Below are positions 33,329-42,243 of a stretch of 64,000 bases of DNA, piece after piece (within the stretch, counting starts at the first letter, position 1; the number at the start of each line of letters is the position of its first letter). The DNA comes from Chondrus crispus (taxonomy: Eukaryota; Rhodophyta; Florideophyceae; Gigartinales; Gigartinaceae), in contig NW_005179241.1 of NCBI RefSeq assembly GCF_000350225.1, forward strand, positions 424,264 through 488,263. Reading direction: 5' to 3'. A model generated the notes under the pieces. It was given only the letters and a program-made list of their open reading frames with translations, did no database searches and was not told the origin of the DNA. Both the position numbers and the translations under genes were made by a program.

Positions 33329-35152
33329 ATGGCATTAGGATGCATGCCCCGCCCATCTTCCCGTGCCTCTCTTGCAGACCGCATTTCAAATAGCTCTGCA
33401 AGCAGAATTTTTGCAACTACAAAACCTGAGTTGCTTAACTTTCTATCTGTGTTTGGGCGTGTAGTGGATAGTCGTGCTAACAAGCCCGAAGTTTTGGCCG
33501 CTGTAATGCAGCTCAAGGCAGATATACTGTCTAGGTCTGTGTCTACGGACGGTGGGAATGAAGCCGACCATACAACTGATGATGACATGGCTGAGCAGGC
33601 AGCAAAAAGAATATGCATTTTGTTTCGAGAAGATTCATTAACATCATGGGTCATGAAGCCCCTAGTGCCAACCGCTGGCATGAAGGAAGGCACTCGCAAC
33701 GAATTGGAGATTATCCGAGCAATTCCTAACTTCTTCGCGGGGCACTTGGGTGCGTACAAGAGGGGACTGTGTTCGTCTACATATAGTTGGGATCACTACC
33801 ACAGTTTAACTGTGAACTACATTCGGACAACCGGACTTCTAGAAAGCCAGAGCTGCTCTATGGTCGCTGACAGCCCGGATGCTGTCATGGCAGCTACTGA
33901 TGGGGACAATTTAACTACGGTCTATGCAGTCGAAATTAAGACCATGACCGCGGTGCGGACAATAGAAGGGGCTGTAGTACTTAGAGAGAAGTATGGTGCT
34001 ATTATATCGCTGGAGAATGTTGGCACAGATGACAAAAGCTCTGAACTGTTCAGAGAACTTGTGCCATCTACAAAGTACAGAGCACAGGTGCTACATCACT
34101 GTGCTACGCTAAGAATGAACCATATGGCATTTGTTGTCGGCACTGGAGGGTCCATGGTTGAAGGTAATATCATTTACACATGTCTAGTTGAGTTTTCTGA
34201 GTCCCTGCGACACAGCTATACATACTGTCTGGACTGTGTTAGAGTCTCAGTTTTTTCTTGGGTGGGATTGGATGCGTCACTCGTGCCAAAAGAATACGAC
34301 GAACTGTTGAAAGATAGTCATGCGTCTGATCTATACAGCTTTGTGTCGTATTATAATCTAAGCAAGGCCATCAGAAAGGAAGTTTTGAAACAGGGATCCC
34401 CGATACCGCCCTGCAGGATGATCAGGTTGACCCCAGCTGTATTCTGGAACAACTTAAAGGGAGGCGTAGATGTTTTCTCCAGGTATTTGAAGACGTTGGC
34501 CAGAACGAATATAAGTGAGAACCCTGTAATATGTATTATTGCACGGCTGCTAAATATGCAAATCTGCAATGCAGCTGTGATATATAGACTCTCTCTTGCA
34601 AGGCAGAGAAATATTCTCCCGCCTTCTGTCAATGAACAATATGGAACTGAAGGATACGCCTCGCTACGACACAAAGTTACAAGGTGTGACACTTTCGGAT
34701 CCTTCGCGAGACGACTCGCTCAAGAATGGGCAGAAAAAATAGGATCCACCCGCTCTGAGGACAATGAGAACGGTTTTAATGAATATGTCACCAAACTCAC
34801 TCCTTTTTTTAAAAGAAAAGCTTCAGAGCAGTACAACCTTGGAATTCACAAGGCAAGAAGACTTAACAAAAACTTGCGTCACGAAAAGGTGCATGGGACA
34901 CCGACTTACTGCGTTCTATGCAGCTGGGTGAAGCGCGGAACTAAGGACGAAAAACCTAAAACGAAAAGAAAGGGCTCCCGTCAAGTCCAGTGGTGCTGTA
35001 CGTGTAGGCAAGCGATATGTAGTAGCTGCTGGATAGAGTGGCATTCGCGCCCCACGCTGAAGCGTCACATTCCCACAGCGGCTGATGAAAGGGAATTCGA
35101 CTCTGCGCCAAGAACGCCAAGAAGACGTGCAAACCCATCTAGTTCACGCTGA
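33329..35152 (+). CDS. YqaJ/lambda-exonuclease-like nuclease domain fused to the piggyBac C-terminal catalytic and zinc region
   Basis: 607 codons, ATG at 33329, in the same frame as the upstream half. Residues about 118-270 show the order of motifs of YqaJ-type PD-(D/E)XK nucleases: EGTRNE (121-125 region), DSPDAVM (181-187), VEIKTM (201-206) and KYRAQVLHH (249-257), the last matching the Tyr-x-x-Gln motif IV. Residues about 374-420 (NNLKGGVDVFSRYLKTL...NMQICNAAVIYRL) match the piggyBac GGVD third/fourth aspartate block. Residues 528-572 (CVLC...WCCTCRQAICSSCWIEWH) match the piggyBac C-terminal zinc domain. The nuclease therefore lies between the second and third catalytic blocks. If made alone it would need its own start; the ATG at 33329 is the first. 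Confidence 0.68.
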   Translation: MALGCMPRPSSRASLADRISNSSASRIFATTKPELLNFLSVFGRVVDSRANKPEVLAAVMQLKADILSRSVSTDGGNEADHTTDDDMAEQAAKRICILFREDSLTSWVMKPLVPTAGMKEGTRNELEIIRAIPNFFAGHLGAYKRGLCSSTYSWDHYHSLTVNYIRTTGLLESQSCSMVADSPDAVMAATDGDNLTTVYAVEIKTMTAVRTIEGAVVLREKYGAIISLENVGTDDKSSELFRELVPSTKYRAQVLHHCATLRMNHMAFVVGTGGSMVEGNIIYTCLVEFSESLRHSYTYCLDCVRVSVFSWVGLDASLVPKEYDELLKDSHASDLYSFVSYYNLSKAIRKEVLKQGSPIPPCRMIRLTPAVFWNNLKGGVDVFSRYLKTLARTNISENPVICIIARLLNMQICNAAVIYRLSLARQRNILPPSVNEQYGTEGYASLRHKVTRCDTFGSFARRLAQEWAEKIGSTRSEDNENGFNEYVTKLTPFFKRKASEQYNLGIHKARRLNKNLRHEKVHGTPTYCVLCSWVKRGTKDEKPKTKRKGSRQVQWCCTCRQAICSSCWIEWHSRPTLKRHIPTAADEREFDSAPRTPRRRANPSSSR

Positions 35153-35239
35153 AGCGAATAACCACCCCAACTCTCTGTTTCTGACCCCGTAGACTGACTC
35201 GTAAACAAGGCTGCTTGGTAGACGTTGTGCACTTAATGT

Positions 35240-35430
35240 GATGTTTGAGATTAGAATAGTGCATTTTTGAGAGGTCGCATTCCAGGGAAGTGAGAGTCTC
35301 ACAAATCGCCAACAACATTTACACAACAATCAACAAAAATGCTCTTCGAAAAGTTGACGTCTCACAATTTATGTGTGAATCTCATGCACTGTGAGACTTT
35401 CGAGACTTTTTGTGTGAGTTTTGAGATGTT
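35240..35430. repeat. Right subterminal motif array
   Basis: Contains GAGAGTCTCAC, GACGTCTCACA, TGTGAGACTTTCGAGAC and AGTGCATTTTTGAGAG. These are the same motif classes as at 30405-30805, on the other side of the coding region. Confidence 0.65.
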
Positions 35431-35810
35431 TGGGACCGTATCAAACCCCGGTCCACAATTCATTTTTTGAGCAGACACCACGCCGGAAGTACTCGCCAGT
35501 TCAGAAGGAGACCTATATCTACTTGACCGGAACACTGTTTTGTGTTGAACGGCACTACTTCGGGCTGACTGCGCCTTCTACAACGGAAGAAAGTTCAAAA
35601 AAACCCGACCGGGGCACAAAATTACCGTCACAAAAAAGGAGCGCAGGGTTATGGCGACGGCGGCTGAGTAGTTCTGCCCAGTTCCACGTCATTGCCTCAA
35701 CATAACAAAAAAAATCTTTTTCGAGAGTATTTGCTACATCGCACTATCGGATATATCGCACTTTGAAGCGTTGTGACACTGGGGTGCGATATATAGAAGG
35801 TACCACTGTA

Positions 35811-37784
35811 CATGTACACATGGCTGTCCATGTTGTCTTAAAGGAGACCCTCATTCTCCATGCAACAGCTTGGGCACGCCACTCTCTCATGGCATGAAGG
35901 GCGATTTTAACTTCTCTTATTCAAAACTTCGAATGCAGAACTTTGTGTGGCGTTACACGAATGGCAATATACCACGTGTACATGTGTATACCTGAGGTTG
36001 CGGCGCAATCAAAAGCGGATATTTTCTTTTTTTGGCAGTTCAGTAGCAGAATTTACGCAACATATGAAGAAATGATGTAATCACGAGATATCATGCTATA
36101 CTACACGTGTGAAGACTTCGATTGCCAACATGGACCGACCACGTGAAATGGCAACTAGTCAAAGAGTCATGCCACTCATACACTATGAATCTATGAAGTT
36201 GACGTTGCCCTACAAAACAAAGGGCTGCTTTTCATGTGAATGGGGGAATGGAAAGCAGGCCCGAACGACACGCTTCGGTAAGGAGATTGGAATGCGGGGT
36301 CTGCCGTCGTCTCTTTCTCCATGGTTTGTAATGGTGTCATCTCCAAGCATGAGACGCCGTTCTATATCCACGGCAGATCACTTTTCCTTTTTTTCTGACA
36401 GCGCGACTACACGAAGACTTTCTCGGAGATTGCCCATTGCAGTGCTGCCCTCGTCTTTCGGTCGCTATGACCCCCAGGCACAGCACTGCACACAAGTGTC
36501 AGGTGCACACACCTGAAGATCCCTAAAGTTTAGTTTTCATTTATAGGTCAAAGCGATTGGAACTGGAATATGGGCCGTGTCTTGTAGCCAAGAGCTTTAA
36601 CCATCTATGGAGCAGACTCATCAGCATGCATTTCCTCGGCACTCCTGGATTTTCTTGTGCGATGTGCTGTATGTTGGCAGCGATGGAAACCCGAACGCAC
36701 ATTGAAGAATACTGGATCCCAACACAACAGGTATCATCCGAATCTCATGCTGACCTCACACTGGAAAGCTCGACAGTCCTACATGTATTCTGGCTGCCTG
36801 TCGATACGCCAGCCGCCTGGCAATGCCAAGTTTACGCAGAACTGCACCGCACAGCATCTTCCCATGAAAAACCTTTCTTTTCTTTGGATACAAGGGAGGG
36901 AGGACAATTTCGTTGCATGGGGAGCCGCAGTTGAGGTGTACAAGTCGAAAAAGGTCATCAACCCACAAAAAAAGGGAGACCACCTTACGAAATTGCTTGG
37001 AAGAAAAATCAACGAGACACCAGTGGATGGTTTCATTTCAGTCAGCAACGACAGACCCCATGAATTGACTTGAGTCTGAACAAAACTGGGCATCACAAAA
37101 CAATGCATGCGTCATAGAATCCTCCCAAAACACGTATGCATCTACACTTTTCCAAATGCCAGCTCGACTGTCATGAATTCGAATGCGCGACGGAATCGCG
37201 ATGGCATGGGACGGGCGAGCCTCATATCAATTGAGGGTATTAATATTGTACAACAAGGGCACCGACAATGCGGCAATGAGATAACTGGATGGCTGTGGCA
37301 GTGAACATGCGGATGGCATATTGGCGATGGCGGACATCACTCTGCGAAAAACAATAGTTGGAGGTAGAAAAAACGTAGCCCTGTCACGACGGCGCGTGTA
37401 AAGGTGGATTGGTGGAGACTGCCAGGCGAACTCCTGCGGAAGCCTCGTATCTTGCTGTGCAGGAAGAGTCAATCCATGCTGTCCCAGTCGTTCGGACTGA
37501 GAGGCCGAGCGCCAAGACAAGAGTATAGGCGGGAAGCATAGGCGGGATGCATAGGCGGGGAAGCAAAACGAGAGTAGAGGATTGCTAGAGGTGGGAACGG
37601 GATTTCGAATGTCGGAGGCAAGTCATGGAAAACAAAACGGATCCGAGAAAGGGTGAATAGCTTACGGATATGAAAGCTTTCACCTGAGCTTGGTCAATGC
37701 TGAAGATGTGACATGACGAACAGCATTTCAGCTTCAAAGTCTTCTCGTCCCCATGGCGAAAGCAGCTGGAGTTAACATATTGAA
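35811..37784. other. Gene-poor stretch, nothing recognised
   Basis: About 2 kb. Overlapping open frames around 36.1-37.1 kb (up to about 138 codons) lack any family motif and compete with each other in two frames. No repeats, terminal repeats or RNA genes stand out. Confidence 0.5.
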
Positions 37785-37945
37785 CCCGGGTGCGGGTGGG
37801 AAATGGGAGGGGAGAGGTGTGGGTGAGAGGTAAGGGTGGGAAGTGGGAGTGGGAAGTGGGGCGTGAGGAGTGGCAGGTTGGAGGTGAGGGTGGGAAGTGG
37901 GGGGTGTGGGTGTGGGAAGCGGGGGGGTGATGGAGGGGGACGGGC
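37785..37945 (+). repeat. G-rich purine tract with quadruplex potential
   Basis: About 160 bases almost free of C on the plus strand, built from variants of GGGTGGGAAGTGGG and GTGAGAGG and ending in a run of seven G. Many successive G3-G4 runs with short loops are seen. Likely a decayed minisatellite; secondary structure is inferred. Confidence 0.7.
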
Positions 37946-38125
37946 TGTCCCTTAAGACCCAAGATGCCAGTAGTGCAAGGAATATTGCACAGGGTGTTGT
38001 GCTAGGACTCGCACCGATTGCAGCGAGTGTGGGACACATCGCATAAAGTATAGACGCGTGTAGAAATAGACCAGCACAAGAAGCGGATGTCATACCTGAT
38101 TGGGGGATTACACCTTGAAGCAACG

Positions 38126-38361
38126 TTGGGTCTTAAAGCCATCGGTACGATTGCTGTGCTTTAGAAGCATACAATCATAAAAGCAAAGGATCTGTCGGCG
38201 CTGACGGCGACAGCTGCGAAGATGGTTGACGTATACTGAATATTTGTACCCTTGGATCTTTAAGCGATCGGTGCGATTACTGTAGTCCAAAAGCATACAA
38301 TCATAATAGCGAAGGATCTATCGGTGCCGACGGCGGCAGTGGCGAAGAAGGCGGACATGTA
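38126..38361. repeat. Imperfect tandem duplication, about 126-bp period
   Basis: ATCGGTACGATTGCTG...AAGCATACAATCATAA at about 38141 recurs as ATCGGTGCGATTACTG...AAGCATACAATCATAA at about 38267. Both copies end in a GACGGCG-rich stretch followed by GTACTGTATA- or GTATACTGAA-like sequence. Two copies only. No coding role seen. Confidence 0.7.
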
Positions 38362-38369
38362 CTGTATAA

Positions 38370-38925
38370 TGAACCAAACAGAAAAGGAGAAGCGCGTGTC
38401 TATTTTGAGACAGGTCGACGCCCGGGTGCTTTCCGAGGTTTTGACAAGCGGAAAAGACTGGGGTTGGGCTGGTCGGTTGACAGTGGAACCGGGGAGAAAA
38501 CAACAAGTCTTGAACCGTGGTCCAGTTTGGTCAAAAGCTTCAAAAATGTGCCATATGACGGTTTAGAAGACCTTCTTACGAAAACATGCAAAGGTAGGGG
38601 TGATTAAAGTATGTACAGTAGAGCGACTTGTCGTGTAATAGCATAGTTGGTGTCTCCCTTTTTCGAGGTTCGGGCTTGTACTCGGCTATGTGGAAGCACA
38701 GGTTGACCAAAGAAGCGATGCTGGACGATATTGCGCGATGTTCGACGAGATAGCGAGCTTCAAGCCCGGCAAATTCGGTTTGAAAGATGCATTCTGTAGG
38801 GCCATGCTCCTGTGCGGTCCCCGGGGGTCATCGAGAGACAGGCTTCGTCCCAAGCGGGGCTCCAAGATCGTTATGATAAGTCCGTCATATATTTACGAAA
38901 ATTGTAGGCTGTAGAACTTTCCAAC
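38370..38925. other. No gene seen
   Basis: About 550 bp upstream of the zinc-finger gene. Small frames without motifs. It may hold upstream control sequence of that gene. Confidence 0.4.
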
Positions 38926-38983
38926 TTGTCGCAGACTCGCAATCTGAAACGTACCAACTCTTCAGAAACACATCGCCAAATCC

Positions 38984-38991
38984 TTTATATA
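38984..38991 (+). promoter_or_regulatory. TATA-like box of the C2H2 gene
   Basis: TTTATATA lies about 130 bases before the ATG at 39124. A strongly pyrimidine-rich leader with a long C run at about 39.02 kb follows. Position and context fit a core promoter; no experiment is implied. Confidence 0.45.
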
Positions 38992-39123
38992 CCATCCCTC
39001 TCCTTCAAACACTCCCCTCCTCCCCCCCCCCCCTCGCTCACACCTTCATTCGCAACGCCAAACCTCAACCGTCTCTCTCACCCCCCTCTCACTCTCGTCT
39101 CACGCTTCAACTGTCTTGCAACC

Positions 39124-39585
39124 ATGTCGTCCTCGTTCAAGATGCGAATTGGGTTCTTGCTTGATTTCCCTCCCGAGGCGGCGCAGCCGAATCATTCCGC
39201 CGAACGCCCTCCGGCCACGAACCCTGGCCTCACTAGCCAGCCAACCGGTATAGCCGAGCCTGCATCTGCGTCCGCTATTCTGCCCAGGCCGTCGACCGTG
39301 ATTGACCGTTCTGGCCCGGCCAGGGTCATCTGCGACCCGCCGACCGGTTGGAATAACCCTAACAGGCCTCGTAACTTCAAATGCAAGCTTTGCACTTATC
39401 CCTTCACCAAGAAGGAGCACTTGAAGAGGCACATCGTCTTGGTTCACAAAAGGATCCGTCCCTTCAAGTGCTTATATTGCAGGCGCGACTTCGGTACCAA
39501 ACAGAACCAGATCACTCATTTTGAGACCAAGCGCCACAAGGAAGTGGTCATCCATAAGATTGAGTCCGGAATCTTCTACGGATGA
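39124..39585 (+). CDS. Small protein with two C2H2 zinc fingers
   Basis: 153 aa, probably a nuclear DNA- or RNA-binding protein. The ATG at 39124 (context ACCATGT) is preferred over the upstream 38926 start, whose extra 66 residues would translate the TATA box and the pyrimidine-rich leader. Residues 1-80 are Pro/Ala/Ser-rich. Finger 1 is C87-x2-C90-x12-H103-x4-H108 and finger 2 is C116-x2-C119-x12-H132-x5-H138. The linker is basic (KRIRPFK). The gene is intact and intronless, with a TATA-like box upstream and AATAAA downstream. It is the clearest stand-alone host gene in the gene-poor middle of the window. C2H2 pairs are too general to name a target. The tail ends IESGIFYG. Confidence 0.8.
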   Translation: MSSSFKMRIGFLLDFPPEAAQPNHSAERPPATNPGLTSQPTGIAEPASASAILPRPSTVIDRSGPARVICDPPTGWNNPNRPRNFKCKLCTYPFTKKEHLKRHIVLVHKRIRPFKCLYCRRDFGTKQNQITHFETKRHKEVVIHKIESGIFYG

Positions 39586-39735
39586 GTAGGTTTCTTTCTA
39601 CATGTCTCTTTGCGATACCATGGATTCTTGCTCATGACTTCAATGCAGTTCTGCGCCGCTCGTACTGCGTGTAGATTTCTTCTGAGCTCTCTATGACATC
39701 GTTCGCACCTTAGTACCACCCGTAACGTTCCCTTC

Positions 39736-39741
39736 AATAAA
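39736..39741 (+). terminator. AATAAA poly(A) signal after the C2H2 gene
   Basis: AATAAA about 150 bases downstream of the stop at 39585, with GT/T-rich sequence about 30 bases later (TTGTTCTGTTTTTGTTCG). Confidence 0.45.
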
Positions 39742-42212
39742 GGAGACATGTCATCACGTGCATTTGTTCTGTTTTTGTTCGTTCTCATTGCCTCTTCACT
39801 CATTGAGGACAGGAGCTAGTCTCTTTGCCGACGTTCGAATACTACGAGGCAACAAAAACTTCTATCAACAGCTGAATGCGCATCATTTACCTGCCTCTCT
39901 TAGTTTACGCTGTAACTGCCTTCTCCCGTTTTCCCATCACGATCGGAGCTTTGCTTGCTAGCTTCTAGAGGATCCGCTTCTCTTCTCCCTTTCTGAATGT
40001 ATAGTATCCCTAATAGTTGTGATGGCATATTCTCTACGGTCCATAAATGCGAGCTTTCTTGTTGCAGTGGCTAAGTCCACCGGTGTCTTACTCTTCATGA
40101 TGAAAAAACGCATTAGCAGGGATCAACTTTCTATCCTTTTACTTTAGTCGGGGAGAACTATGGGCATGCCGATACGCTACGGAGGATTACGATACAGTGA
40201 AAGAGAATAGGATTGCTTTGGTAACCACGACTTGATTCGAGAAGAATGTATGCAAGTTGGTTATTCTGGTAAATTTGGAGGGGGGCTAAGGAGGGATTCT
40301 ATGCAGGTTTCTCGCGTTTGACGGTTTGAAGGTTCCTGGCGGTGTTAAGAAATTGTAGGTAAAGGATGGACTTGCAGGTGATCCAGGAGGGCATTTTAGG
40401 TTGTTTGGAATTTTTAGTATCTGTTGTAGGAACGAGTAGTGAGAGAGATTTACAGACCAGTTGGTACCCAAGGGTACTGCTCGTCAACTAAACGTTGCAG
40501 CACGCCCGCACATGAAGGGCCAAACAGTTTCGGCTTGAAGAACTTTGTGGATGTGGCTGACTTTGGTTTTCTCCCTGATCGAGGCAACTGGGCCACGTTT
40601 TGAATCAAGATTGGGGCCTGGTCAGTACGGAATAACGATACATTGGGGCCAATGAAGTTAGTTGCGTTGAATCGGCTATAAGACGCCTTAATGCTCACCT
40701 TGTAGAAGAGTACACAGAAAGAAGACAGTGAAACAAACCAACGGCATTCCTTCTTGTTTGGATAGGGAGAGATAAGCGAGCGTGGGTACTGGTGTGAACG
40801 TTTACGTAAGCATGCGAGGTCGTACATGCGCATTCTCAACGACGATGCCGCACAGGCGTCCAATTCAGGCACAGGGAAGGGGGAGAGGGAAGAGAGACAC
40901 CTCTAGAGCAGGTCAGTAATCACCGCCAAGTCAAAGACCGAATATGATAGGGGAGGACGAAATGACCAGATCAAGGCCTAAATGGTAGCAACGGGATGCT
41001 TTTATCGAGAGTGAAGAGCAAGTATGAGTTGAAAGCATCATAAGCGAGCGGGTGAAGGACCGAGTGAAAGAGAGACGTGCGCCAGCTACTTAAAAGCACA
41101 GCTGTACAGACTCAGCATGGTGACGTGGTGCCACGGTAGCACTGTACATAATGAGGAAAACGTGCTACAGCGTACGAGAGAGACAGTTGCATACAGTGCT
41201 TTTTATAAAGCAAATGACGCCTGTATGACACCAATTGCATCAGCGCTTACCGACTGCGTCAAAGAACGCAACCACTCCCTTTCCCAATTCCACATTGCTG
41301 ACACCTCATGCAATTGTATCACTGAGCTGCATCTCTGCCCAATCCAATCTCTCGCTCTGTTCTTGTTCATCCATTTCCACTTGTCCTCCCCTCATTCGCC
41401 AAAAGGTCACTCCCCTTGTCCCACCCCGCCAAAAAACGGTCCAATGCGAACGGTCCGCTCGGGTCCCTTTGGATGGTCTCTGACGGCACCCCACTTTATC
41501 CTTCCGCATGTGCTATATTAAGACCCTACCTACGCACCCCGCCCCATTGTACCTGGGACGCTGCCAGAGCGTTCCGACCTCCGTGTTCACACGATTTGTT
41601 TTGCCGTCGACCCCTTCCGGCGATACATATGTAACCTTAGTCTCAAGCATGCCTTAAAACGAAATATCCGCTTCAGCAGTTACAGTCCACTCTTCGATGT
41701 CGCTGTCGCCCTACCGTGCGAGCTGGTTAGCGGGGAGTTAACATGTGTTCGACAATAGCGTGTGCACCCATGTCTCCATCTAAATAAAGATAACCCTACA
41801 GAGCAACTGAACGAAGCAATATCTCAGTCCCTCAATACTGTATCGTGATCTCATGATAGAGTATTTCGAATCTTACCATCGAAGTTGTCCAACAACACAT
41901 ACATTTTACTTATTTCACATTCGCCTCACGTTTGAATCGGCTTCGAATGACGTTTCCGTAACCCCGTGGACTTGCGGTAAACTGTGACGACTTCTCACGC
42001 TTTTCACCTCCGAACGGCAGGGCAGTATCATTTCCACAAACACCATAATTCAAACACATTTTCATCGCGGCTCCTGGTCGATGGCCGCACAGCATTCTGC
42101 CTGACGATAGCATCCACCCCGTGAACGCTTTGATTGCCGCCACAATGGACAAAACCAATCATTTTGATACAAGGATCAATTTCCTTCCAACCTTGTGCAC
42201 CGTTGCATCATC
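39742..42212. other. Gene-poor stretch, nothing recognised
   Basis: About 2.5 kb. The frames seen (for example near 40.45-40.87 kb minus and 41.1-41.5 kb plus) are short and motif-free. A pyrimidine-rich stretch at 41.33-41.45 kb looks promoter- or leader-like, but no gene follows it. Confidence 0.45.
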
Positions 42213-42243
42213 AGATTCGCCCTAAAGCTTTAGGGGCGAATCT
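42213..42243. repeat. 31-bp near-perfect palindrome
   Basis: AGATTCGCC, then the self-complementary core CTAAAGCTTTAG, then GGGCGAATCT. Arms and core pair over almost the full length. No second copy was found in the window. Confidence 0.7.

Larger units (their letters stand above)
30185..35808 (+). mobile_element. Large DNA element encoding a piggyBac-like transposase with a YqaJ-type nuclease domain
   Basis: Candidate outer ends are CAGGGGGGGTAGC...TATATCGCAC (30185) and, inverted, CAGTGGTACC...TATATCGCAC (35808), with TA outside both. They share about 17 of 25 positions. Inside them lie arrays of short motifs at both flanks (30405-30805 and 35240-35430), then about 1,400 in-frame codons divided by one TAA. 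The coding content is piggyBac-like, yet TA flanks and CAG ends are typical of Tc1/pogo. So either the outer ends belong to another nested family, or the target choice is unusual. Confidence 0.6.

Noticed and set aside
30185-35808. Polinton or other virus-like element
   Set aside because: No capsid, packaging ATPase, protease or protein-primed polymerase; the two halves read as a DDE transposase with a nuclease domain.
36109-37073. Frames of 125-138 codons
   Set aside because: Two competing frames, no motif, no repeat support.
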